Shown piece after piece: positions 26,041 through 32,884 of a stretch of DNA of 38,970 nt. The position numbers and the translations under genes were made by a program. A model generated the notes under the pieces. The model saw only the letters and a program-made list of their open reading frames with translations. It ran no database searches and was not told the origin of the DNA. How positions within the stretch are numbered: the first letter of the stretch is position 1; every line of letters begins with the position of its first letter. Origin of the DNA: Minisyncoccota bacterium (GTDB lineage: Bacteria > Patescibacteria > Paceibacteria > UBA9973); contig JAQVGE010000001.1 of NCBI GenBank assembly GCA_028696935.1, positions 1 through 38,970 on the forward strand. Reading direction: 5' to 3'.

Positions 26041-26192
26041 CATATACATTCATAGTAGTTTTTTTGTTTTCAATCTTCTCTAACATATTACGTGTAACAG
26101 TGACAAAGTTGAGATTTGGTATGATTGGATTAGATTTTCTTACAGATACAGGAAAGAAAATGCAGTATATAACAGATGTAAAAAAACAATAA
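26037..26192 (+). CDS. 51-residue small membrane protein, translationally coupled
   Basis: The product begins with a hydrophobic helix (TFIVVFLFSIFSNILRV), then a basic turn (TKLRFG) and an amphipathic, lysine-rich tail. It would be a single-span membrane protein with its tail in the cytoplasm, judging by the positive charges after the span. The start ATG (26037) overlaps the stop of a seven-codon leader frame. No family is recognised. It lies just after the multi-stem RNA candidate, an arrangement that also occurs with small hydrophobic toxins, but no antisense antitoxin is demonstrable here. Confidence 0.45.
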   Translation: MTYTFIVVFLFSIFSNILRVTVTKLRFGMIGLDFLTDTGKKMQYITDVKKQ

Positions 26193-26230
26193 TTAAGCAC
26201 TAATAATTGCAATTTCTACCATAATAAAAA

Positions 26231-26262
26231 AGGAAAGGAGTGTGGCTTTGCTTTTTAGCCAC
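26231..26262 (+). promoter_or_regulatory. Ribosome binding site followed by a hairpin before the 26272 start
   Basis: AGGAAAGGAG (26231-26240) is followed at once by a hairpin, GTGGCT (26242-26247) with AGCCAC (26257-26262). The ATG at 26272 is 31 bases from the binding site unless the hairpin folds and brings them together. Alternatively GTG 26242 starts an eight-codon leader (MALLFSHN) ending just before the ATG. Confidence 0.5.
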
Positions 26263-26271
26263 AACTAAAGT

Positions 26272-26652
26272 ATGTATTATGTAAAAATGTTTTACGATGC
26301 TTTGAAGCTGGATGAGTACAAAGAAAAAGTAAACGAGATCTTGTTAGGAGTAACTTTTTTTAATTGCGACGAAAAACTCGAGATAGTAGATTATGTTTAC
26401 AAATCTTTCTGCGATGCAGCAATGTTCTATGACGAAGATGACGAAAAGTGGGCGTATTGTTCAACAGTCAAATTAAGTCTATATAAGCTTCGCGAAAAAG
26501 AGAGAAGAAAAAGAGAAAGAAAGATTAAGAAAGAAAAAATTGAAAAAGAAAAAATTGAAAAAGAAAAAATTGAAAAAGAAAAAATTGAAAAAGAAAAATC
26601 GACTCACTTATGTAAGGTTGTTTTTATTCACGATTACAAGAAGCATAAATGA
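26272..26652 (+). CDS. Hypothetical protein with a tandem KEKIE repeat
   Basis: The 126-residue protein has a globular, acidic N-terminal part (about 1-75, with DEDDEKWAY) and then a strongly charged helical segment of five KEKIE-type units (about 85-110), followed by a short basic tail. The repeats come from a perfect 15-bp tandem unit in the DNA. No signal peptide, membrane span or known domain is visible. The spacing between ribosome binding site and start is unusual (hairpin between them). Function is unknown; the repeat would form a single long charged helix. Confidence 0.6.
   Translation: MYYVKMFYDALKLDEYKEKVNEILLGVTFFNCDEKLEIVDYVYKSFCDAAMFYDEDDEKWAYCSTVKLSLYKLREKERRKRERKIKKEKIEKEKIEKEKIEKEKIEKEKSTHLCKVVFIHDYKKHK
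26521..26600 (+). repeat. Tandem 15-bp repeat (KEKIE-coding), about five copies
   Basis: The unit GAAAAAGAAAAAATT repeats head to tail with essentially no variation. Because 15 is a multiple of three, copy number changes would lengthen or shorten the charged helix without a frameshift, although the A tracts within each unit could slip and cause one. Confidence 0.85.
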
Positions 26653-26752
26653 AAGAATCATGATTTGCCCAGAGATCTTTTCAATTGAATTTATGATGTG
26701 TTTAACCGTGAGATTTCAGATACCTTTGAGATAGAAATGGTGCTTTAATAAT

Positions 26753-26776
26753 GGATAGGACACATTGGTCCTATCC
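26753..26776. terminator. Perfect 9-bp hairpin between two small genes
   Basis: GGATAGGAC (26753-26761) pairs with GTCCTATCC (26768-26776) over a 6-base loop. No T run follows, so it is a weak terminator or a processing/stability hairpin at the end of the 26272 transcript. Confidence 0.5.
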
Positions 26777-26870
26777 GCTACCTTATACTTAGTTAATATC
26801 ATTTTTTGATTTCCAATTGATTCTCAAAAAAAATGAATATTTAAGTGATAAGGTAGGTGAATGATATCCG

Positions 26871-27188
26871 ATGCATCATGATATGATTTTAACTAGAGAG
26901 CAGGCTGAAGGCTTTGTAAAAGAACAATATGACAAACATATTGGAGAATGGATAACAATTGAAGCCATACAGAATTATCAAATGAAAGCAAAATTAATCA
27001 ATATACATTGTAATGAAGATATTGGAGAGGTTAGAGATTTAAGGATAGAGTTTCAGGCAAAATATGGTCTAACAACATTGGAGGCTATTAATTTACTGAA
27101 TGGAATGCATGTTACAGATTATCTACAAAAATATTATAGGATACAAAACAAAATAGCATTACAAATTAAGGAAATTAATAAAAAGTGA
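26871..27188 (+). CDS. Small hypothetical protein
   Basis: The 105-residue protein is soluble and of mixed helix and strand, with a segment RIEFQAKYGLTTLEAINLLNG that resembles part of a helix-turn-helix or a small binding fold but is not assignable. ATG 26871 is 10 bases after AGGTAGGTGA. It ends 89 bases before the WYL regulator gene on the same strand. No known domain is recognised. Confidence 0.6.
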   Translation: MHHDMILTREQAEGFVKEQYDKHIGEWITIEAIQNYQMKAKLINIHCNEDIGEVRDLRIEFQAKYGLTTLEAINLLNGMHVTDYLQKYYRIQNKIALQIKEINKK

Positions 27189-27227
27189 TACAATAAATGA
27201 AGAAACTCATATAAAAAGTAGATTCGT

Positions 27228-27235
27228 GATATAAT
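27228..27235 (+). promoter_or_regulatory. Extended -10 element upstream of the WYL regulator
   Basis: TGATATAAT is a consensus extended -10 (TGnTATAAT, hexamer at 27230-27235), 43 bases before the start codon. No good -35 is seen, which is usual for extended -10 promoters. Confidence 0.55.
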
Positions 27236-27277
27236 TTAAATACTGTCGATTATTATGAGCTCACGGGGGAAATTTAA

Positions 27278-28279
27278 ATGTCTGAAAACAACAAGCTGAA
27301 ATTATTAAGAGTTTTAGATATCATGAAAAGAACAGATGAATTTCATCCCATCAATGCAAAACAAATTGTTGATAAGCTAAAGTTTTATGGTATTGATGTG
27401 GAAAGGAAGTCTATTTTAAGAGATTTAAAATGTTTGGAAGATGCTGGATATTCTATAAATAAATGTGAGAATCATAATGATGGATTTTATATGACGGATC
27501 AACTTTTTGAAGATTATGAACTGAAAATTTTAGCTGATGCAGTGAATTCGTCAAAATTTCTCACACAAAAAGATAGCCATGAAATTGTAAAGAAATTAAA
27601 ATCCATAGCTACATATGAAGGAGAAGAAATTATTCATGCGACAACATATGTGGATAACGAAATCAAATCAGATGATAGTATGAATAAAATTAAGATTGAT
27701 ACAATTATTCGTGCAATCAAGGGTAATAAGAAAATTAGTTTTCAATACTATGAGAATGATAAAAATGGGAAGAAGAAATTAAAGAGAGACGGATATACAT
27801 ATCGAATCAGCCCATATTACTTAGTTTTATATTATGATGAATATATATTAATTGGAAATTCTGAGACCAATAATCATGCTACCTACTTTCGAGTTGAAAT
27901 GATTACAAAGATAGAAGCGATTAATGAAATAGCCAGAAGAAAAGAAGAGATAGAAGAATTTGGACAAAATGATGGTAATTTCAAAATTGCTAAATATCTA
28001 AAACAGAATGTCAATTTATGGACAGGAGAGATTAAGGAAGTAAAATTACTTTGTAATAATAGTATTATGAACCATGTAAAAATGAAGTTTGGCAGAGATA
28101 TTTGGATGAAGATGTTGGAAAATAGGACTTTTGAAACAAGAGTAGCTATTGCAGACTCAAAAGGATTTTATGAATGGCTTGCATCATATGGCACAAAAGC
28201 AGTATTACTTAGTCCTGATGATATGATAGATCACTACCGTAGCTATTTATTGGAAATTCTAGGGAAGTATAAAGTTTGA
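27278..28279 (+). CDS. WYL-domain transcriptional regulator
   Basis: The 333-residue protein has an N-terminal winged helix-turn-helix (about 1-75: KLLRVLDIMKRTDE…, SILRDLKCLEDAGY), then a WYL domain (about 145-220) with the family pattern YRISPYYLVLYYDEYILIG, and a C-terminal WCX extension to the end. WYL regulators often repress phage-defence operons and respond to nucleic-acid-type ligands (for example BrxR and CapW). It is the first gene of a run with a nuclease and a helicase, so it probably controls that operon. The ATG has a GGGGGAA ribosome binding site. Confidence 0.93.
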   Translation: MSENNKLKLLRVLDIMKRTDEFHPINAKQIVDKLKFYGIDVERKSILRDLKCLEDAGYSINKCENHNDGFYMTDQLFEDYELKILADAVNSSKFLTQKDSHEIVKKLKSIATYEGEEIIHATTYVDNEIKSDDSMNKIKIDTIIRAIKGNKKISFQYYENDKNGKKKLKRDGYTYRISPYYLVLYYDEYILIGNSETNNHATYFRVEMITKIEAINEIARRKEEIEEFGQNDGNFKIAKYLKQNVNLWTGEIKEVKLLCNNSIMNHVKMKFGRDIWMKMLENRTFETRVAIADSKGFYEWLASYGTKAVLLSPDDMIDHYRSYLLEILGKYKV

Positions 28280-28316
28280 TAAGTTTTGAATAATAAAATA
28301 AATCGGAGAGTGGGAA

Positions 28317-29078
28317 ATGCTTATAAAAATAGGGAAAGAAGAGAATGCAGTTGTTGAAGTATCTGGACAGGATGTTTATAAGTATATTAATAATACTTAC
28401 GCATGCATAAATGCAAAGACTTTACTGAACCACTTTAAGGAACTTGAAGATATACCAATAACATCAATGCGAGACAGCTATGTTATTGAAAGTCATAATT
28501 CCAGGAACTTTATTTTACCCGAAAAAGAAGAAAATTTTAGATTGGAAGAATGGACATGCAAAAACATGGTTATAAATTATCCTACAGTTGGTGAAGGCAA
28601 AACATGTTTTGGGAGATTGGTCGGCTACCAGATTCCAATAAAAGCTCCAGACTTAATTGATAAAAGTAAAAACGCAGGATTAGGAAAAATCGATATGTTA
28701 TCAGTAAATGATGAAACAGCATTTATTCTTGAACTGAAGGTTGAAGATAGTACAGAACATCCATTAAGAGCTTTTCTTGAAGCATATACATATTGGAAAT
28801 TATTAGGAGGTGATGATGCAAAAAAGTTTCTTGCAAAATCTGATGCAAAAAATGCAAAAAAACTTGATAAAGCCGTTGTTTTTTATAAGAATAGTTGTAT
28901 TCATAATAAGATGAAAAATATGGACGATGATATGAAAGAACTAATTATAAAGCTAGGAGTGAGTTGCTTTCTGGTCGGAGAAAAGGAACAGGGAAATAGT
29001 GAAGGAAGTAATTCAAAAAAACATAGAATTACATTTGTTGATGTAGAAAAAGAAGATTGCATAGATAAGAATTCTTAA
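28317..29078 (+). CDS. PD-(D/E)XK nuclease-like protein
   Basis: The 253-residue protein shows the metal-binding core of the PD-(D/E)XK fold: D126 (GKIDMLSV) and E139-L-K141 (FILELKVED), followed by the usual helix PLRAFLEAYTYWKLL. This makes a DNase-type activity likely. The N-terminal ~90 residues are a separate region of unknown fold. It begins 37 bases after the WYL gene with GGAGAGTGGG upstream and precedes the PIF1-like helicase by 27 bases, so the three genes form one operon. Substrate and partner are unknown. Confidence 0.78.
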   Translation: MLIKIGKEENAVVEVSGQDVYKYINNTYACINAKTLLNHFKELEDIPITSMRDSYVIESHNSRNFILPEKEENFRLEEWTCKNMVINYPTVGEGKTCFGRLVGYQIPIKAPDLIDKSKNAGLGKIDMLSVNDETAFILELKVEDSTEHPLRAFLEAYTYWKLLGGDDAKKFLAKSDAKNAKKLDKAVVFYKNSCIHNKMKNMDDDMKELIIKLGVSCFLVGEKEQGNSEGSNSKKHRITFVDVEKEDCIDKNS

Positions 29079-29105
29079 AAATAATTATTTGAGGGGAGTC
29101 ACAAT

Positions 29106-30908
29106 ATGGCAATATATGATTACAAAGGTAATAGTTATTTCAATGTTTGTGGGAAATGGACTGACCATATGTCGAGACCAGTTACTGCAGATATATCAAA
29201 AGAACTAGATTTGCTTTATTCAAAGAAATATATTGCCCAAAAAGAAAAAACTCCAACAGCAAAGGTGAAAATAAAAACAGGACCACTTAATCAAACACCC
29301 TATGGATCTTTTTATGGACAGAACACAAATAAAAATAGTCCGGGTGGTGCAAAAAGTGTTTCTTCAAATAATCAAACTAAATCAGGCAAAAACTATCAGT
29401 CAGAATCACTGGGAAAAAATATTCCAACTCCAATTCCAAGAAAAAAAGCTACTGAACGTGTAACATATGAGAATGTTAAATTAACCAGAGAGCAGGAAAT
29501 GGCTCTTCAGGTTCTTGAACGTGGAGAGAATGTATTCTTATCAGGTGAAGCTGGAACTGGAAAATCTTATGTAATAAATGAATATTTAAGAAGAAATCAG
29601 AAAAAGAAGAATATCATTGTATGTGCATTTACAGGAGTCGCGGCAATAAATGTTGGAGGGTCAACACTTCATAGAATTTTCGAAATGCCTATTGGAGCCA
29701 TACAAAATGGCGATTACAATAAAAATCCAAGTCAAGCGTTACAAAAAGCGGATGTTATAATTATTGATGAAATTAGTATGTGCAGATTTGACTATTTTGA
29801 GTATGTAGTACGTACTTTACGTCAAGCAGAATCAATGGCACAACAACGCGTATTTACTAATGCTATTAGCTCTGGAAATATCCCTGATTGGGACAATTCG
29901 AAGCAATTAATTGTGGTTGGAGATTTTTATCAGCTTCCACCAGTAATCACACAAAATGATAGAGAGATATTTAGAAAATATTGGGAATCCAAACCGATTA
30001 ATGAAGGATTTGCATTTCAATCACCATTGTGGAACGAAATGCACTTTAAAAATATTGTACTTAAAGAGATTATTAGACAGAAAGATATAGAATTTACAAT
30101 AAATCTTAATAAGATTCGTATGGGTGATTATTCGGGGATTGATTATTTTAATAATAATGATTGCAAGAGCATTATACCGGATGCGATATATTTATGTGGA
30201 AGAAATGTCGAAGCAAATGAAATCAATCAGAAGAAGGCTGAAGAGTTGCAGGGGAAAGCAGTTATATATCATGCTCAAGTGAAAGGAACTGTCGGGGATG
30301 GTGATAAATTAACAAGTGATGAACTTATGTTGAAAATTGGTATGCAAGTTATGACATTAGTGAATAATGTTGAAGAAGGATACCAAAACGGATCTATTGG
30401 CAAGGTGGTTTCGCTTAATTCAGAATCTGTTGGCATGCGTCTTAATAATGGAAAACTTGTTGAAGTAAAACCGTATGACTGGGAGATGCTTACATACGAA
30501 GTGCAAGAAGACAAACTCGAAAAAGTAATTCTCGGAAATTTTAAGCAGATACCGTTAAAGATAGCTTATGCAATAACAATTCATAAGGCACAAGGACAAA
30601 CATATTCAAGTGCCAATATATCCCCTGATTGTTTTGCGGTTGGACAATTATATGTTGCATTGAGCCGTGTCCAGTCTATGGAAGGAATGCATCTGAGTCA
30701 TAAGATTGGTAGGTCATCATTGATAACATCTAATGCTGTAAAGGTATTTTACCAGGATGCTGAGAAGAATAGTAAAATCGAAATAATTAGTCAGCCAATC
30801 TCTATAAATAGTAAACACGAAGAGCATGAAGAATTAACTAAAACTGAAAAACAAAACGATATGGATAGTTATTTTACATACTTATTTGACATGGCAGAGA
30901 ATAAGTAA
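29106..30908 (+). CDS. PIF1/RecD-type superfamily 1 helicase
   Basis: The 600-residue protein is a 5'-3' DNA helicase by family. After a ~125-residue N-terminal extension (YKGNSYFNVCGKW… then a low-complexity linker) come Walker A GEAGTGKS (147-154), FTGVAAINVGGSTLHR, Walker B IIIDEISM (D221-E222), VVGDFYQLPPV, and the C-terminal UvrD-like motifs KAQGQTY and YVALSRV. All signature motifs of PIF1-like helicases are present. GAGGGGA precedes the ATG. It is the last gene before the first IS30 copy; the operon's terminator now lies beyond that element. With the adjacent nuclease it would make a DNA-unwinding and cutting pair. Confidence 0.92.
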   Translation: MAIYDYKGNSYFNVCGKWTDHMSRPVTADISKELDLLYSKKYIAQKEKTPTAKVKIKTGPLNQTPYGSFYGQNTNKNSPGGAKSVSSNNQTKSGKNYQSESLGKNIPTPIPRKKATERVTYENVKLTREQEMALQVLERGENVFLSGEAGTGKSYVINEYLRRNQKKKNIIVCAFTGVAAINVGGSTLHRIFEMPIGAIQNGDYNKNPSQALQKADVIIIDEISMCRFDYFEYVVRTLRQAESMAQQRVFTNAISSGNIPDWDNSKQLIVVGDFYQLPPVITQNDREIFRKYWESKPINEGFAFQSPLWNEMHFKNIVLKEIIRQKDIEFTINLNKIRMGDYSGIDYFNNNDCKSIIPDAIYLCGRNVEANEINQKKAEELQGKAVIYHAQVKGTVGDGDKLTSDELMLKIGMQVMTLVNNVEEGYQNGSIGKVVSLNSESVGMRLNNGKLVEVKPYDWEMLTYEVQEDKLEKVILGNFKQIPLKIAYAITIHKAQGQTYSSANISPDCFAVGQLYVALSRVQSMEGMHLSHKIGRSSLITSNAVKVFYQDAEKNSKIEIISQPISINSKHEEHEELTKTEKQNDMDSYFTYLFDMAENK

Positions 30909-30927
30909 TAGTCAATCAAAAAAACGA

Positions 30928-30939
30928 TCAAAAAAATGT
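30928..30939. repeat. 12-bp target-site duplication, IS copy 1, left
   Basis: TCAAAAAAATGT abuts the left end of IS copy 1 and is repeated exactly at 32660-32671. Confidence 0.9.
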
Positions 30940-32659
30940 GGTCAAATGAAAAAGTGAATTCTACATTAAACTGATTTGGGCTCGTATTTTCGATTTTGAG
31001 CAGCTTTTTTTGAGTTAGCCTATATAAAATACCCCTAAAACATGCTATAATCCGTTTTACAAAAGTTGTTTGTTTGCATTGCAAACAGACAACTGGAGCA
31101 GTTTGAGAAAAAGTAAATTCCACCTGTCTAAAGTCATTTTGATGGAGTTAGGTCTTGCGGGGTGGTTATCTGTCTGCTCTTTTAGTGGTTATGATTTTGT
31201 AGCTGGGACTACAAAATTTATTTTTCAATTAATGCCGGTTTTAGCATGACTGAGTCTGGGGAGACTTTATACAGTCCTGTTAAGATCGGTATTCTTTTAT
31301 CTATAAGTAAGTCTGCTAAGTCAAACGGCGATGCTCCATTTAGACTATCTCTAGCGGTTGAATTTATATGGCTAGCCATTAAATTAATGTCATCCTGTGT
31401 ATAGCGGTGCATGCTTCTTCCTTTTGGAATGACATAGCGTATAAATTCGTGGTTCTTCTCTAGTTTTCCCTTCTGATTTGAAACATAAGGGTCGCAGTAG
31501 AAGACATATGTACGATGTTTCCCATCTTCGGTTTTCTCGATATCATAAGGATTTTTAAATTCAGAACCATTGTCCGTTAAAATTACAGGAAAATATTTTC
31601 TGAATAGACGTAAGGTAATGGTATCTGTAAGGTCATTAATAGCTTTGATTACACATTCCTGCGTGCATCTTGGGAGAATAATAAGCATAAAGTTGCAGTT
31701 TCTAAAGAGTAAAGTCAGAAGGCATTTGCAGGATGAGCGACCTCCTTTTACAGTGTCCATCTCGACCACATCTACATCGGGGTGAGCTTCTAAAAAACGT
31801 TCAAAATCCTTATAGGTTCGTTTGTTGCGATAGACCTGCTGAATATTTTTAACTCGTGGAGTGGTAGCTTTTTTCCGCTTCTTATAGCGAACTCTTCTTG
31901 GTAAATCAATATTTCTGGCTTGGAAAATTCGCTGGTCAAGATAGTTATATAAGGTGCGTCTGCAAACAGGAATCTCATTAGCGTGTACCGCAAATATGTG
32001 ACTTAAAGGCTGTCCTTTTAAGATAAGAGGAGATATTAAATCACTTAGCTCTTTCAATTCATCGGGAGTCATATTGATTCCCTTTCTGGATTTGCTGATA
32101 GTTGCTTCATATTCTTTCTGCGCCTTGAGGGCATGATAGTATTTCTTGCATTCGTGGCACGTCTGCCTTTTAGCACATCCATTGCATACATAAGGCGGTT
32201 TGGATAATTTAGGACAATTAAATGGATTAAAACGTTCACATTGAGTTGCATAACGGTTATAGTTACAACTCCAACAGTGTTTTTGACAGTTGGATTTCTT
32301 ACATAATTCAGACATTTTACATGAATCATAGAATTTACAATCTTTACACTTAGGTGTTGAATAAGAAGAAGTATGGCAGTGCAAACGAATTTCTTTGGAA
32401 ATAGTGGAAGGATCTTTGTTAAGAGTAGCTGCAATGCTACGAAAAGTACTTCCTTGAACTAATTCTTGTTCAACATAAGTTCTGTCTGATAAGGTAAGGT
32501 GATGTCCGTTTCCCTTTCTATTTCGATTCATAAGGGACTCCTTTCTTGGGGACAGATAACCAAAATCATCATAAGATACAAGAAAAGGTTGTGCAACACT
32601 AACTTCAAGTCATAATAGTTATGTAAACCAAAAGGTAGAATTTTGAAATTCACTCTACG
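30940..32659 (-). mobile_element. IS30-family insertion sequence, copy 1 (1720 bp)
   Basis: The element limits come from comparison with copy 2 (36295-38014): both share exactly 1720 bases and each is bounded by its own perfect 12-bp direct repeat. It carries one transposase gene on the minus strand. The ends share a GTGAATT core in inverted orientation but have only weak terminal inverted repeats by eye; an AAAAAGTAAATTCCACC segment at about 31108 resembles the left end and may be an internal binding site. It lies between the PIF1-like helicase and that operon's terminator. Confidence 0.93.
31218..32531 (-). CDS. IS30-family DDE transposase, copy 1
   Basis: The 437-residue enzyme moves the element by DDE chemistry. 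An N-terminal helix-turn-helix (about 8-50: LTLSDRTYVEQELVQG…STISKEI) binds the ends. A cysteine-rich zinc-finger-like region follows (about 58-130, many CxxC pairs). The catalytic core carries D259 (VVEMDTVKGG), D320 (LTDNGSEF) and E358 (GKLEKNHEF), the IS30 arrangement. The protein is full-length and identical to the copy at 36573-37886, so it is likely functional. The start codon has an AAGGGACTCC-type upstream sequence with GGAG-like bases on the minus strand. Confidence 0.95.
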   Translation of the reverse strand: MNRNRKGNGHHLTLSDRTYVEQELVQGSTFRSIAATLNKDPSTISKEIRLHCHTSSYSTPKCKDCKFYDSCKMSELCKKSNCQKHCWSCNYNRYATQCERFNPFNCPKLSKPPYVCNGCAKRQTCHECKKYYHALKAQKEYEATISKSRKGINMTPDELKELSDLISPLILKGQPLSHIFAVHANEIPVCRRTLYNYLDQRIFQARNIDLPRRVRYKKRKKATTPRVKNIQQVYRNKRTYKDFERFLEAHPDVDVVEMDTVKGGRSSCKCLLTLLFRNCNFMLIILPRCTQECVIKAINDLTDTITLRLFRKYFPVILTDNGSEFKNPYDIEKTEDGKHRTYVFYCDPYVSNQKGKLEKNHEFIRYVIPKGRSMHRYTQDDINLMASHINSTARDSLNGASPFDLADLLIDKRIPILTGLYKVSPDSVMLKPALIEK

Positions 32660-32671
32660 TCAAAAAAATGT
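32660..32671. repeat. 12-bp target-site duplication, IS copy 1, right
   Basis: Exact repeat of 30928-30939, abutting the right end of the element. Confidence 0.9.
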
Positions 32672-32695
32672 TATGAGATAAATCAACATAAATTA

Positions 32696-32747
32696 AAGAA
32701 TAGCAGCTGAGATGTTTTTGGTACATCTAATCTGCTATTCTTTTTTT
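32696..32747 (+). terminator. Intrinsic terminator of the WYL-nuclease-helicase operon, displaced by IS copy 1
   Basis: AAGAATAGCAG (32696-32706) pairs with CTGCTATTCTT (32732-32742), an inner AGATGT/ACATCT stem lies within, and seven T residues follow (32741-32747). Without the IS it would lie only about 35-70 bases after the helicase stop. Confidence 0.85.
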
Positions 32748-32779
32748 ACGAGTTACTAATTTTTGGAATTAATCGAACC

Positions 32780-32808
32780 TTGACAACTTAATATTAAAAC
32801 CATTTATT
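32780..32808 (+). promoter_or_regulatory. Probable promoter of the AAA-HD-nuclease operon
   Basis: A consensus TTGACA (32780-32785) is followed after 17 bases by TTTATT (32803-32808, four of six matches to the -10 consensus). It lies between a terminator and the AAA+ gene, in the right orientation. Confidence 0.5.
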
Positions 32809-32884
32809 TGATCCTATATTTTCAAAAGATTACAAATGAAGGTTATCATAAAAATTATTAAACGAGTAAAGGATGGTGATAAGA

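Larger units (their letters stand above)
25294..26271. other. Nearly 1-kb region with terminator, repeat cluster, RNA candidate and a small membrane protein gene
   Basis: In order: an inverted pair around 25316-25370 and the terminator at 25418-25457; a repeat and dyad cluster (25573-25720); a multi-stem RNA candidate (25809-25955); a leader frame and 51-residue membrane protein (26017-26192); and the ribosome binding site plus hairpin before the next gene (26231-26262). Confidence 0.65.

Noticed and set aside
26540..26734. 64-codon Lys-rich frame overlapping the KEKIE repeat
   Set aside because: Frame-shifted reading of the same 15-bp repeats within the 26272-26652 gene; poly-Lys product without its own ribosome binding site.
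30869..31123. 84-codon minus-strand frame at the left end of IS copy 1 (also present at copy 2)
   Set aside because: It covers the non-coding end of the IS, and its C-terminus changes with the flanking DNA; no start signals.
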